Under the pieces are notes generated by a model that was not told where the DNA came from, made no database searches, and saw only the letters and a program-made list of their open reading frames with translations. 64,000 bases of DNA from Bacteroidota bacterium (lineage in GTDB: Bacteria > Bacteroidota > Bacteroidia > Cytophagales > Cytophagaceae), in NCBI GenBank assembly GCA_023428135.1, contig JAEYZG010000005.1, positions 144,409 to 208,408 of the forward strand, in the 5' to 3' direction. Below, piece by piece: positions 17,135 through 26,428 of the stretch. A program made the translations under genes and the position numbers. Every line of letters begins with the position of its first letter. Within the stretch, counting starts at the first letter, position 1.

Positions 17135-19980
17135 AAAAATTTCGCAGTATAACTTCTTTTGTCCTTTGCTACCACTTCAGGGGTTCCCTGTACTAAGATT
17201 TCACCTCCGCCGGCACCTCCCTCAGGACCAAGATCAATGATGTAATCTGCAACTTTTATGACATCAAGGTTATGTTCAATAATAAGAACAGTATTTCCTT
17301 TGTCTGCAAGTTTATTGAGTACATCCAGCAAATGTCTAATATCTTCGAAATGAAGACCTGTAGTAGGCTCATCAAGGATATATAAGGTTTTGCCAGTATC
17401 CTTCTTTGAAAGTTCTGTTGCTAGTTTTACTCTTTGCGCTTCTCCACCTGATAAGGTAGTCGCATGCTGACCAAGGGTAATATATCCCAAGCCAACTTCA
17501 AACAGAGTCTGAACTTTTCTATGAATTTTCGGAATGCTTTCGAAAAATTCAGTAGCCTGCTCCACAGTCATTTCGAGAACATCAGCAATTGATTTTCCTT
17601 TATATCTGACTTCCAGGGTTTCTCTGTTATATCTTTTTCCCTTACAGGTTTCACAGAAAACATGAACATCCGGAAGAAAGTCCATTTCAATAACCTTTAA
17701 CCCTGCTCCTTCGCATGTTTCACAACGACCTCCTTTTACATTAAAAGAAAAACGTCCAGGCTTATATCCTCTGATTTTAGCCTCTGGAAGCTGAGAGAAA
17801 AGATTTCTAATCTCGGTGAATACTTCAGTATAAGTTGCAGGGTTCGACCTTGGGGTTCTTCCAATCGGCGATTGATCTACTTCAATTACTTTATCAAGAT
17901 TTTCCAGTCCCTCGACCTTTTTAAAGGTAAGAGGTTCCCTTCTTGAATTGTAAAAATGTTTGTTTAGTATCGGGAACAAGGTATCGTGAATAAGGGAAGA
18001 TTTTCCACTTCCTGATACGCCCGTGATACAAATCATCTTACCGAGCGGAAGTTCAAGATCTACATTTTTCAGGTTATTACCCTTTGCTCCAAGTAATCTT
18101 AGATAATCACCAGAACCATCTCTTCTTTTGGCTGGAACTTCAATATTCAGCTTACCCTTTAGATACTTAGCAGTTAAGCTATCTTTCTTAAGGAACTCAT
18201 CCGGTGTACCAGAGGCTACAACATTTCCTCCATGACGACCAGCTCCTGGACCAATGTCAAGAATGTAATCACACTCAAGCATCATATCCTTGTCGTGCTC
18301 TACTACAAGAACAGAGTTTCCTATATCCCTCAAATTCTTCAATGCACTTATCAACTTCACATTATCTCGCTGATGAAGCCCTATACTCGGCTCATCTAAA
18401 ATATAAAGTACTCCGACAAGTTGAGTACCTATCTGAGTCGCAAGCCTGATTCTTTGAGATTCCCCACCAGAAAGGGTTCTCATGGGCCTGTCCAACATCA
18501 GGTAATCCAGTCCTACATCTACAAGAAAGCCTATTCTCTTTTTAATTTCTTTTACTACCTCTGCTGCGATTTGCTTTTGTCTTGAGGTGAGTTTTTTATC
18601 AAGGTTGGTAAACCAGGTATCAAGAGTGGAAATGTCCATCCTTGCAAGCTCTGAAATATTTTTTCCATTGATTTTGAAATGAAGAGATTCCTTTCTCAGC
18701 CTTGCACCATGACATTCAGGACAAACGTTAACATTAGTATAATCACTCAGCCAGTCCTGTGTCTTTTCAGAACCATATTCCTGCTGTTGCTTCATAAAGT
18801 TGATGATACCATCAAACTTAAAATTGTAAACGTTTCCCGATGAAGCTTTCATCCTGACTGCTTCTTCGGTCCCATATAAAATAACGTCCAGCACCTCTCT
18901 TGGAATTTTTGAAACCGGAGCGCTTACATTCAGCTGATATTTTTTCAGTATAGCTTCTATCTGCTTAAAGATCCATATATCACGGTATTCACCAAGCGGC
19001 TCAATTGCCCCCCTGCTGATGCTAAGGGAAGTATCAGGTATTACGGCATCTTCTGTGATTTCTTCTACTTGGCCTAATCCATTGCAGACCGGGCATGCTC
19101 CGTATGGACTATTAAAAGAAAACATATTCGGAGCAGGTTCATCATAAGAGATGCCTGATTCCGGATCCATCAGGTATTTGGAATAAAATTTAGCCTGAGC
19201 ATTTTTTGTTTCCTGCAAAAGCATGATAATTCCTTTTCCATGCGTCATTGCCGTTTTAACAGACTGAGAAATTCTGAACCTGTCTTCTTCCCTTACAAGA
19301 ACTCTGTCGATTACAATTTCTATATCGTGAATTTTATATCGATCTACCTGCATTTTAGGAACCAGCTCCATCAGCTCTCCATCGACTCTGACTTTGGTAA
19401 AGCCCATCTTTCTGATTTCCTGAAAAAGTTCCCTATAGTGACCTTTTCTACCTTTTACCACAGGAGCCAGGATATTCAGCTTCTGACCATTGAAATTGTC
19501 TATGATATGCTGAAGAATCTGATCTTCCGACTGACGCACCATTTTATTTCCTGTCACATAAGAAAATGCATCGGACGCTCTTGCATAGAGCAGACGCATA
19601 AAATCATATATCTCCGTGACTGTACCAACAGTGGATCTTGGATTTTTGGAAGTTGTCTTTTGCTCAATAGAAATAACCGGGCTAAGACCATTGATTTTAT
19701 CAACTTCCGGCCTTTCCATATCACCAATAAATGATCTGGCATATGTGGAGAAGCTCTCCATATATCTCCTCTGACCTTCGGCATAAATGGTGTCAAATGC
19801 AAGACTTGACTTACCGCTTCCACTTATTCCGGTAATTACTACCAGTTTATTTCTCGGAATGGTAAGGTCTATATTTTTGAGGTTATGTTCTCTTGCACCA
19901 AAAACTTCTATGTATTCAAATCCCGTAGAATCTGTAAAAGTTGTTTCTTTAGATTTTTTCACTTCGTTAACTCGCTCCAC
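17116..19980 (-). CDS. uvrA: Excinuclease ABC subunit A
   Basis: The damage-recognition ATPase of nucleotide excision repair, which loads UvrB on DNA lesions. Two ABC modules are complete: Walker A GISGSGKSS (Lys57) and GVSGSGKSS, signatures LSGGESQRIRLA and LSGGEAQRVKLA, and Walker B stretches LYILDEPSIGLH and LYILDEPTTGLH. Zinc-binding cysteine pairs are present (CPVCNG, CPECHG, CETCEG, CETCKG). The length of 954 residues is typical. The start is a GTG at 19980; a second GTG lies six codons later and no ATG is available, so the exact start is uncertain. The 3' end is duplicated downstream. Confidence 0.97.
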   Translation of the reverse strand: MERVNEVKKSKETTFTDSTGFEYIEVFGAREHNLKNIDLTIPRNKLVVITGISGSGKSSLAFDTIYAEGQRRYMESFSTYARSFIGDMERPEVDKINGLSPVISIEQKTTSKNPRSTVGTVTEIYDFMRLLYARASDAFSYVTGNKMVRQSEDQILQHIIDNFNGQKLNILAPVVKGRKGHYRELFQEIRKMGFTKVRVDGELMELVPKMQVDRYKIHDIEIVIDRVLVREEDRFRISQSVKTAMTHGKGIIMLLQETKNAQAKFYSKYLMDPESGISYDEPAPNMFSFNSPYGACPVCNGLGQVEEITEDAVIPDTSLSISRGAIEPLGEYRDIWIFKQIEAILKKYQLNVSAPVSKIPREVLDVILYGTEEAVRMKASSGNVYNFKFDGIINFMKQQQEYGSEKTQDWLSDYTNVNVCPECHGARLRKESLHFKINGKNISELARMDISTLDTWFTNLDKKLTSRQKQIAAEVVKEIKKRIGFLVDVGLDYLMLDRPMRTLSGGESQRIRLATQIGTQLVGVLYILDEPSIGLHQRDNVKLISALKNLRDIGNSVLVVEHDKDMMLECDYILDIGPGAGRHGGNVVASGTPDEFLKKDSLTAKYLKGKLNIEVPAKRRDGSGDYLRLLGAKGNNLKNVDLELPLGKMICITGVSGSGKSSLIHDTLFPILNKHFYNSRREPLTFKKVEGLENLDKVIEVDQSPIGRTPRSNPATYTEVFTEIRNLFSQLPEAKIRGYKPGRFSFNVKGGRCETCEGAGLKVIEMDFLPDVHVFCETCKGKRYNRETLEVRYKGKSIADVLEMTVEQATEFFESIPKIHRKVQTLFEVGLGYITLGQHATTLSGGEAQRVKLATELSKKDTGKTLYILDEPTTGLHFEDIRHLLDVLNKLADKGNTVLIIEHNLDVIKVADYIIDLGPEGGAGGGEILVQGTPEVVAKDKRSYTAKFLKEELK

Positions 19981-20060
19981 TGGAATAACAATTTCTATAA
20001 GGGAAGGTTCGCTTACCCGAAACGCAAGTTAAAAGGAAAAAAGCAATAACGTGAATTCTC

Positions 20061-21095
20061 TCAGTAGGAATTTTTAAAAGCATCTGGTTCAAATTCACCA
20101 ATTGATGCTCCATTCATGATATTGCTAAGTTTGTCAACATCCTTTTCGGGAATAAGCATCCTGTTAGTGTCTATTTGAGGTTTCAGAGCTATACGGGTTG
20201 TCTCTAATGGAATGATCACTTCAAAACTCATCTTTTTATTACTGACAGTCAATTTATTACCAAGAATCCAGGGGTTGAATTCTTTTAATGTAACAAGATC
20301 TGTCTTATGTAATCTTGCAAACTTATCAAGGTTGGTGATGGATGAATCCACCTTTACAAGCTTCATCTTTGGCCTTTGTTTGCGTAAAACAGTAATGCCG
20401 TATTTAGCAGGATGATTAAGCAGATCTTTCATAGCTAAAACACGAAAGAGGTATCTTGATGTTTCATCATTCAATGCCAGATCATAGTAAGAGTTTACAC
20501 TCTGGTTATTAAATGCTCTTTGTAACCCCCCAACTCCCCGGTTATAGGAAGCTGCTACTGAGGTCCAGTTTCCAAATACCTTATATGATTTTTTAAAGAA
20601 TCGACAAGCTGCTTTGGTAGCCCTGAAAGGATGATAACGTTCATCTACCTCTTCATTTACAATAAGGCCGAGTTCGAGAGCAGTAGGCTCGGTAAGCTGC
20701 CAGAAACCAGCAGCTCCTTTAGGAGAAACGGAATTGCTCAGATTACTTTCTGCAACAGCAAGGTATTTGAAATCGTCATGAAGCCCATAAGCCTCCACTA
20801 TCCTTGTGATTTCAGGAAGCCATATTCTTACATTTCGGAAAAGAAGCCTTGTACTGGAATTACTTTGTGTGTTAACCTTAAGCTCCCTATAATATTTCAA
20901 ATACGCATCCGGAGACTTAAAATGTACCACCTCCCCGGCAAAAGTCATATCTTCAGGTATTCTTTTTATTTTACGCTGATGGCGGAGTTGGTCTTCCGGT
21001 ATGTATTCCAGCTTATGAGCAAGCGTGCCATAAAATCCTACTCCTGAAATACACACCAGTATACCTGTAAGTCCTATTGTTAAGCTTTTATTCAA
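20061..21095 (-). CDS. Lytic transglycosylase (SLT/MltD-like)
   Basis: Cleaves the MurNAc-GlcNAc bond of peptidoglycan to form anhydro-muropeptides. An N-terminal hydrophobic segment (5-22) may anchor the protein. The SLT domain has the catalytic Glu116 in LAVAESNLS, then SPKGAAGFWQLT and SYNRGVGG. A weak LysM-like part follows (about 245-300, TNLDKFARLHKTDLVTLKEFNP). The only available start that keeps the hydrophobic N-terminus is a TTG at 21095, three bases after the stop of the upstream gene, which points to translational coupling. Products could feed the anmK/murQ recycling genes elsewhere in the window. Confidence 0.88.
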   Translation of the reverse strand: MNKSLTIGLTGILVCISGVGFYGTLAHKLEYIPEDQLRHQRKIKRIPEDMTFAGEVVHFKSPDAYLKYYRELKVNTQSNSSTRLLFRNVRIWLPEITRIVEAYGLHDDFKYLAVAESNLSNSVSPKGAAGFWQLTEPTALELGLIVNEEVDERYHPFRATKAACRFFKKSYKVFGNWTSVAASYNRGVGGLQRAFNNQSVNSYYDLALNDETSRYLFRVLAMKDLLNHPAKYGITVLRKQRPKMKLVKVDSSITNLDKFARLHKTDLVTLKEFNPWILGNKLTVSNKKMSFEVIIPLETTRIALKPQIDTNRMLIPEKDVDKLSNIMNGASIGEFEPDAFKNSY

Positions 21096-21098
21096 TGA

Positions 21099-21929
21099 TC
21101 AGAAGTTAGGTTGCAGCAGATATTTAGAATAGAAATCATCTATAGCCTTCACAGCTTCTGAAGGAGTATCCACAATCGTTACAAGGCTCATATCTTTAAT
21201 ATCGATACAAGTTTCTTTGGTGTACATGATTTGTTCAATCCAATCCATTAAACCTTTCCAGAAAGACTTACCGACAAGAACTATCGGGAATCTTCCGATC
21301 TTTTTGGTCTGAATTAAAGTCAATGCTTCAAACAGTTCGTCCAGTGTACCAAAGCCACCAGGCATAACAATAAAGCCTTGAGAATATTTAACAAACATTA
21401 CTTTTCTCACAAAGAAGTGCTCAAAGTTAAGAATCTTATCGCGATCTATATACACATTGTGAAACTGTTCATGAGGGAGCTGAATATTAAGACCTACGGA
21501 TTTCCCACCTTCCATATGCGCACCTTTGTTTGCCGCCTCCATGATACCTGGCCCGCCTCCGGTAATTACACCATAACCATGGCGAACCAGCTTGGCAGCA
21601 ATTTCTACAGTCATCTGATAGTAAGGATTATCCTGCTTGATACGAGCAGATCCGAATATAGACACACAAGGCCCGATTTTAGCTAGTTTTTCAAAGCCTT
21701 CGACAAACTCTGCCATAACTTTAAACACAGCCCATGAATCAGCACTTTTTATTTCATTCCAGTCTCGCTCTTTGAATGCTTTTCTGATTTTGTTTTCTTC
21801 ATCCACCCTCTGCTGCTCTTCATTTACAATTTTTAGATTTTTTGAAGGACTAGTTGGATTAGAATTTTCATTTGGTTCTCCAGAAAAATCATCTGATTTT
21901 AAAGGATTAGGTGATCTGTAGTCGTCCAT
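21099..21929 (-). CDS. LOG-family protein (TIGR00730-type Rossmann fold)
   Basis: The family signatures are GGGPGIMEAANKGA (124-137) and PGGFGTLDE (190-198). Proteins of this family are often labelled lysine decarboxylase, but characterised members are cytokinin riboside 5'-monophosphate phosphoribohydrolases or related nucleotide hydrolases. The first ~80 residues are a polar, disordered and helical extension that short LOG proteins lack. The gene is followed after 3 bp by the transglycosylase gene; no functional link is obvious. Confidence 0.88.
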   Translation of the reverse strand: MDDYRSPNPLKSDDFSGEPNENSNPTSPSKNLKIVNEEQQRVDEENKIRKAFKERDWNEIKSADSWAVFKVMAEFVEGFEKLAKIGPCVSIFGSARIKQDNPYYQMTVEIAAKLVRHGYGVITGGGPGIMEAANKGAHMEGGKSVGLNIQLPHEQFHNVYIDRDKILNFEHFFVRKVMFVKYSQGFIVMPGGFGTLDELFEALTLIQTKKIGRFPIVLVGKSFWKGLMDWIEQIMYTKETCIDIKDMSLVTIVDTPSEAVKAIDDFYSKYLLQPNF

Positions 21930-22065
21930 AATTTAAAAAATTTTGTTCCTACCTCGATTATTTATCTACCTCCATTAAACGTATTTAAGGATCGTGTTGT
22001 TTTTAAAACCTTGGTCATATTTGGCCCTCCTCCCTAAAACCATCAGATATGTAAGGACTTAAAAT

Positions 22066-22977
22066 TTAGTTTTGTGATAAAAGCTCCTGTAAAGTTGGTC
22101 TTAGTTCTTTGTATTGAAACTGAAAACCAGTGTTTAAAATTTTTTCCTCTGAAATATTGTTCCCTCCCAGCACCATTTCAGCCCTTTCACTACCTAACAT
22201 TATCTTAAGGACAAACGAGGGGACATTCGGAAGCAGATGTTTCCCAAGTAAGCCAGCAACTTCTTTCATTACTTTCTGATTTGTATCCGGATGAACCCCA
22301 GCAGCATTATAAACTCCACTCATTGATTCATCTTCAATAGCCTTTATATACATATTGCAGAGATCATCTATATGTATCCATGATATTAGCTGTTTTCCGC
22401 TACCCACAGATGCTCCCATACTTTTATTTACTGTTTTTACCAATTGCTCCAAAGCCCCACCTTCTTTGCTGAAAACAATTCCCGTTCTCAACTTCACAGT
22501 TCTGATTCCCAGACGGGATGCATTATCCACTGCAGCCTCCCATTCTTCCGTTACCTTTGATATGAAATCTTTTCCTTTAGGAGAGGTTTCCACTATTCTT
22601 TGGTCACCTGTATCTGCTCCATAATAACCAATAGCTGAGGCAGATATAAATGCCTTTAATGGGTGATTGAGTTTCCTCAATGTGTCGATAAGCAAATCAG
22701 CAGATTTTACCCGACTATCTATTATTTCTTGTTTTACTTCATTTGTCCATTTGTGTTCAAAAACATTGGCTCCTGCAAGGTGTACAATATAATCTGCAAA
22801 TTTCACTGCATTATCATCAATTGCACCTGTTTTAAGATCCCAAACAAATGTTTTAATATCACCTTTTCCGGTCGACCTGCTCAAATGTGCAACATCATAC
22901 CCTTTTTCTTTGAGAATTTCAGTTAACCTTGATCCAATAATTCCCGTACCACCTGTAATTAATACTTTTCCTTTCAT
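22066..22977 (-). CDS. TIGR01777-family NAD-dependent epimerase/dehydratase
   Basis: An atypical short-chain dehydrogenase fold of 303 residues. The dinucleotide motif GGTGIIGSRL is at residues 8-17, and SASAIGYYG carries the catalytic Tyr region. The C-terminal DUF1731-like segment includes LGSERAEMVLGGNNISEEK, which is diagnostic for the SulA/YfcH-like family. Substrate is unknown. It is monocistronic, with a 104-bp divergent region to the next gene. Confidence 0.88.
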   Translation of the reverse strand: MKGKVLITGGTGIIGSRLTEILKEKGYDVAHLSRSTGKGDIKTFVWDLKTGAIDDNAVKFADYIVHLAGANVFEHKWTNEVKQEIIDSRVKSADLLIDTLRKLNHPLKAFISASAIGYYGADTGDQRIVETSPKGKDFISKVTEEWEAAVDNASRLGIRTVKLRTGIVFSKEGGALEQLVKTVNKSMGASVGSGKQLISWIHIDDLCNMYIKAIEDESMSGVYNAAGVHPDTNQKVMKEVAGLLGKHLLPNVPSFVLKIMLGSERAEMVLGGNNISEEKILNTGFQFQYKELRPTLQELLSQN

Positions 22978-23081
22978 CCCATTTAGGTATTAAAATATTC
23001 AGGAAATAAAATAAAACCCTTTGATTAAATAATTTAAAGAAATTAATATTGTTTAGCAATTAATATTTAAACAAAAATCTT

Positions 23082-23780
23082 ATGCAGAAAATAGTATTTA
23101 CATTACTCCTATTTATTGCTTCCCAATTTGCTGTGGCTCAAAAAGTAAAAGTTAGCGAATCAACTGAAACAATTGATAAGTTAGAAAGGTCAGGATTATT
23201 TGTAGTAATTGATCTTGACCAGAAGATGGTGGAGAAGATGTGGGAGAAACAATTAAAAAGTTATGGAAAAACAGAAAGTTCTAAAGGCATCTTTACTTCA
23301 CCTGTTGCAAATGTTTCTAATATCTCTTCAAGCCCGGTTAAAATTGTATCAAAGGTAGAAGGCTCAGGAAAAGGCACAAAGGTATGGTGGGCAATAGATA
23401 TGGGAACATCCCACGTAACCAAAGAATCAAATTCGAGTGCGTTCAAAGCTGCTGAAAAAATACTATATGAATTTGCTCTGGAATGTTACAGAATTGATAT
23501 CAACAATCAGATTAAAGATGCAGAAAAAGCATTAAGTTCTTCCGTTAAAAATCAGGAAAAGAAAGTAAAAGACGGAGAAAATCTTGTACGGGATATTGAT
23601 AAAAACAAACAGGAGAAAATAAACCTGGAACAAAAACTGAAGGACAATGCTGCACAGCTTGAACAACTGAAAAAAGATGTTGAACAAAACAAACTTGATC
23701 AGGCAGCTGCTGCCAGCGATGTGGAGAAGATGAAAAAAGCTGTGGATGTGGTGAAGCAGAAGCTTGATGATCTGAAGTAA
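23082..23780 (+). CDS. Exported protein with C-terminal coiled coil, unknown function
   Basis: A signal peptide (1-20, ending FAVAQ) is followed by a compact ~110-residue alpha/beta domain (about 21-135, with WWAIDMGTSHVT). A strongly charged heptad-rich helix fills about 140-232. I do not recognise the domain. The coiled coil is Lys/Glu/Gln-rich and runs to the C-terminus. A strong terminator follows, so it is probably monocistronic. Confidence 0.75.
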   Translation: MQKIVFTLLLFIASQFAVAQKVKVSESTETIDKLERSGLFVVIDLDQKMVEKMWEKQLKSYGKTESSKGIFTSPVANVSNISSSPVKIVSKVEGSGKGTKVWWAIDMGTSHVTKESNSSAFKAAEKILYEFALECYRIDINNQIKDAEKALSSSVKNQEKKVKDGENLVRDIDKNKQEKINLEQKLKDNAAQLEQLKKDVEQNKLDQAAAASDVEKMKKAVDVVKQKLDDLK

Positions 23781-23810
23781 AATTAACTTTTCATATTAAT
23801 TACAAAATAT

Positions 23811-23850
23811 TCCCGGTTATCTTTAAATGAAGTAGCCGGGATTTTTTTTT
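23811..23850 (+). terminator. Rho-independent terminator
   Basis: The 9-bp stem TCCCGGTTA / TAGCCGGGA (one G-U pair) is followed by at least eight T. Confidence 0.85.
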
Positions 23851-23883
23851 AAATTTTTAATCTGATTATTCAACTTAATAATA

Positions 23884-25104
23884 ATGTACAAGACTTTTTC
23901 TTCTACTCTTGATAAAACCAGCCTTAATAAGGAATACAAAATAGCAAAGGGTTGGGCGATATTCATTTATATTTTCGCACCTATAATAATACTACTTTTT
24001 ACAGGCCTCTTATTATTACCATTCTTCCCGGGTACGGAAAATGAAATACCTGGATATATTTATTGGATCTTAACACCGATATCAGTAGCGATGATTGGTC
24101 TGTTTACTATTGGTTTAATCGATACAATCAAAGGTAAGTTTGTCATTACACATGATAGAATTTCTATTGATACAACATTAACTAAACGAACGCTTCTCTT
24201 AGACGAGATTAAAGGTTACAGACTTACCGGCAAGTATATTTTTATTGAGCCCAATACCAAAGGGAAAAAGCAAATAAAACTCAGTACCTATGTTGAAGAT
24301 AAAAAAGAAATTCTTGTATGGCTGGCAAATCACTATCGAGACCTTGATGAGTTAGGAGCTGAAACTGAAGAGCAAGAAATTTTAGAAAATAAAGACTTTG
24401 GATCTACTAAAATTGAAAGAGAACAAAAATTAAAAAAAGCCAGAACAACAACAAAAGTTATAAACTGGACAGCAGGCATAATTTCAGCCTGGACGTTCTT
24501 CGCTCCTGCCCCATATGAATACTTAATTTGTGCATTAATACCAATTCCGCTTATCGCTGTCTTGATACTAAAATTGTCAAAGGGAATTATTCGTTTGGAA
24601 GATCGAAATGACACAGCCTACCCAACTGTTTTTGCGGCAATATTTTTTCCTGGGATCGTACTCGCTATGAGAGCTCTATCAGATTACAACATTTTTAATT
24701 ATGAAAACATATGGCTTCCTGTTTTTACCATCACTGGGCTAATCATGTCCGTTATTCTGATTTGGAACAATGAATTTTCGTTCAGACGTCCAAAAGGGTA
24801 CTTTTTAGCACTCTTCTTTTCTGTTTGCTTTTTTGCATTTAGCTATGGATCTATATTAGGTTTAAATAATATACTTGATGAATCAATTCCTGAAATATAC
24901 AATACACAAATTCAAAGTAAACGGATAAGTTCAGGCAAATCAAAAAGTTATTATTTTATGGTTACTCCCTGGGGCCCTCAAAAGAGTACCGAAGAAGTTT
25001 CCGTTTCAAAGGACCTTTACAATGAGCTCAACAATAACGATGTTGTTACCATATACTTTAGCAAAGGAAGATTTGGAATACCATGGTTTATTGTTGGAGA
25101 GTGA
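23884..25104 (+). CDS. Polytopic membrane protein of unknown function
   Basis: The 406-residue product has hydrophobic pairs near 27-48 and 57-80, then a soluble part (about 85-175) with GKFVITHDRISIDT, reminiscent of a bacterial PH-like segment. A second cluster of about five spans lies near 190-335. The C-terminal tail (335-406) is exported or cytosolic and contains a beta-rich region with two Pro-Trp turns. I do not recognise a family. It is the first gene after a strong terminator, and the VWA gene follows after 64 bp on the same strand. Confidence 0.7.
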   Translation: MYKTFSSTLDKTSLNKEYKIAKGWAIFIYIFAPIIILLFTGLLLLPFFPGTENEIPGYIYWILTPISVAMIGLFTIGLIDTIKGKFVITHDRISIDTTLTKRTLLLDEIKGYRLTGKYIFIEPNTKGKKQIKLSTYVEDKKEILVWLANHYRDLDELGAETEEQEILENKDFGSTKIEREQKLKKARTTTKVINWTAGIISAWTFFAPAPYEYLICALIPIPLIAVLILKLSKGIIRLEDRNDTAYPTVFAAIFFPGIVLAMRALSDYNIFNYENIWLPVFTITGLIMSVILIWNNEFSFRRPKGYFLALFFSVCFFAFSYGSILGLNNILDESIPEIYNTQIQSKRISSGKSKSYYFMVTPWGPQKSTEEVSVSKDLYNELNNNDVVTIYFSKGRFGIPWFIVGE

Positions 25105-25168
25105 AACTGCAGAATTTATGATCACATCAGTAAAGGACTTATTTTAAACTATTTTTCAATTCATTTTT

Positions 25169-26308
25169 ATGAAAAAGATTTTATTACTATTATTTTTTCT
25201 TCAAAGCTTTTACATCTCTAATGCTCAAAAGAAAACTATTTACGGGGATCTGAGATCTACCGACAGCACAAAGCTTAACATTATCAAGGTGGCACCCGAT
25301 AGCTTTCCTTCCATCTCTGTCATATTTGAAGCTTTAAAAAATAACCAGCCTATCTTCGGTCTGAAAAGCGAACACTTGACAATTAGTGAAAACAATGAGG
25401 ATTGTCGCATCATAAAACTTAGTGAAATATCGCAAAATCACCCAATCAATATCTCTCTGATAATTGACCATTCAGGATCAATGTCAGAAGACAGAAATCA
25501 ACTTATTGATTCAGTAACAAACAAGCCACTATATACCTATGAATTAAAAAATGGTGTGCTTTATGAGACTTTTCCTCCCGGCTATATAGCTCCGATTGAT
25601 AATGCCAAGAAAGCTGTTTCACAATTTATAAGCGAAATGCCTTCCTCAAAAGATTCTATTCATCTCCTTGGGTTCTCATCTATTGTTGATATATCTTCTC
25701 ATTTCACAACGGACAAAAAATATTTGCAGTCCATTATAGATACTATCCAATCTTTTGGAAGGACAGCTTTTCTGGATGCAATCAATGTTTCTCTTGATTC
25801 ATTGAAGAACCATAGCGGTATAAAAGTCATTATAGCACTTACAGACGGACTGGACAATAGTTCTCACATCACCAAAGAAGAGATCATTAAAAAGTCAAAA
25901 AAACTTAAAATCCCTGTTTATACAATAGGTTTGGGAGATGTAGATAAAAAGTTCCTTTCAGATATTTCAAAAGAAACCGCTGGAGCATTTTATTATACCA
26001 AAGGCTCAAACTCCCTTGCGGATATTTATAGCGAAATTCAAAAAAGAATTCACTCTATATATGATGTTCAATATGTCTCAGAAAACTTAAATCCTGAAGA
26101 TTCTGTAAGGTCTATTGAAATAAAGTTTAAGGTAGATTCTTTATATCTGGGAGATAATATAACTGAAATGAATTTACCAAAGGAAGCGATTGATTACATA
26201 ATCAATAAGAAGCAGAAGAAAAAATATATGATTGCAGGTTTTTCTGTCACTGCAATTGTTGGTTTTGGTTTGGTTCTATTTTATTACAGAAAGAAAAAAA
26301 TAAAGTAA
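25169..26308 (+). CDS. Exported VWA-domain protein with C-terminal membrane anchor
   Basis: A signal peptide (1-19) precedes a VWA domain with an intact MIDAS: DHSGSMS (Asp100, Ser102, Ser104), a threonine-bearing stretch near FGRTAF, and LTDGLDNSS. A transmembrane helix (about 350-370) and a basic tail RKKKIK end the 379-residue protein. The topology puts the metal-dependent ligand-binding domain in the periplasm. VWA proteins often work with MoxR ATPases, and a moxR gene lies 1.1 kb downstream on the opposite strand, but no operon connects them. Confidence 0.85.
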   Translation: MKKILLLLFFLQSFYISNAQKKTIYGDLRSTDSTKLNIIKVAPDSFPSISVIFEALKNNQPIFGLKSEHLTISENNEDCRIIKLSEISQNHPINISLIIDHSGSMSEDRNQLIDSVTNKPLYTYELKNGVLYETFPPGYIAPIDNAKKAVSQFISEMPSSKDSIHLLGFSSIVDISSHFTTDKKYLQSIIDTIQSFGRTAFLDAINVSLDSLKNHSGIKVIIALTDGLDNSSHITKEEIIKKSKKLKIPVYTIGLGDVDKKFLSDISKETAGAFYYTKGSNSLADIYSEIQKRIHSIYDVQYVSENLNPEDSVRSIEIKFKVDSLYLGDNITEMNLPKEAIDYIINKKQKKKYMIAGFSVTAIVGFGLVLFYYRKKKIK

Positions 26309-26428
26309 AAAAATAACTAAAGAGTGATAAAAGTTGAAGTGAGGCCTCAGCTTTTATCACATTCTATATTTTTGAAATACTTTTTTATAAAACCTTTTCA
26401 GATACTATTAACAACCAGATTCTACATT

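Larger units (their letters stand above)
16796..17173. repeat. ~193-bp imperfect tandem duplication carrying the uvrA 3' end and terminator
   Basis: Copy A (16796-16980) and copy B (16988-17173) both start GGACAGCAA and share GTTGGGAGCAACAGCAACAA, GTATAATCCAAT, the terminator hairpin and the last ~19 codons of uvrA. The noncoding parts differ by roughly 15-20 %, while the ~50-bp uvrA tail is identical. Copy B is the true end of uvrA; copy A is a detached remnant between uvrA and the NADH dehydrogenase gene. This fills most of the 378-bp gap 16738-17115; the rest is presumably the promoter of the gene at 16737. Confidence 0.85.

Noticed and set aside
19240..19734. 164-codon frame inside uvrA on the opposite strand
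   Set aside because: uvrA is complete and conserved here; the frame is a by-product of its codon use.
21099..21929. Lysine decarboxylase annotation
   Set aside because: GGGPG and PGGFGTLDE are LOG-family nucleotide-hydrolase motifs; the decarboxylase label is a historical misnomer.
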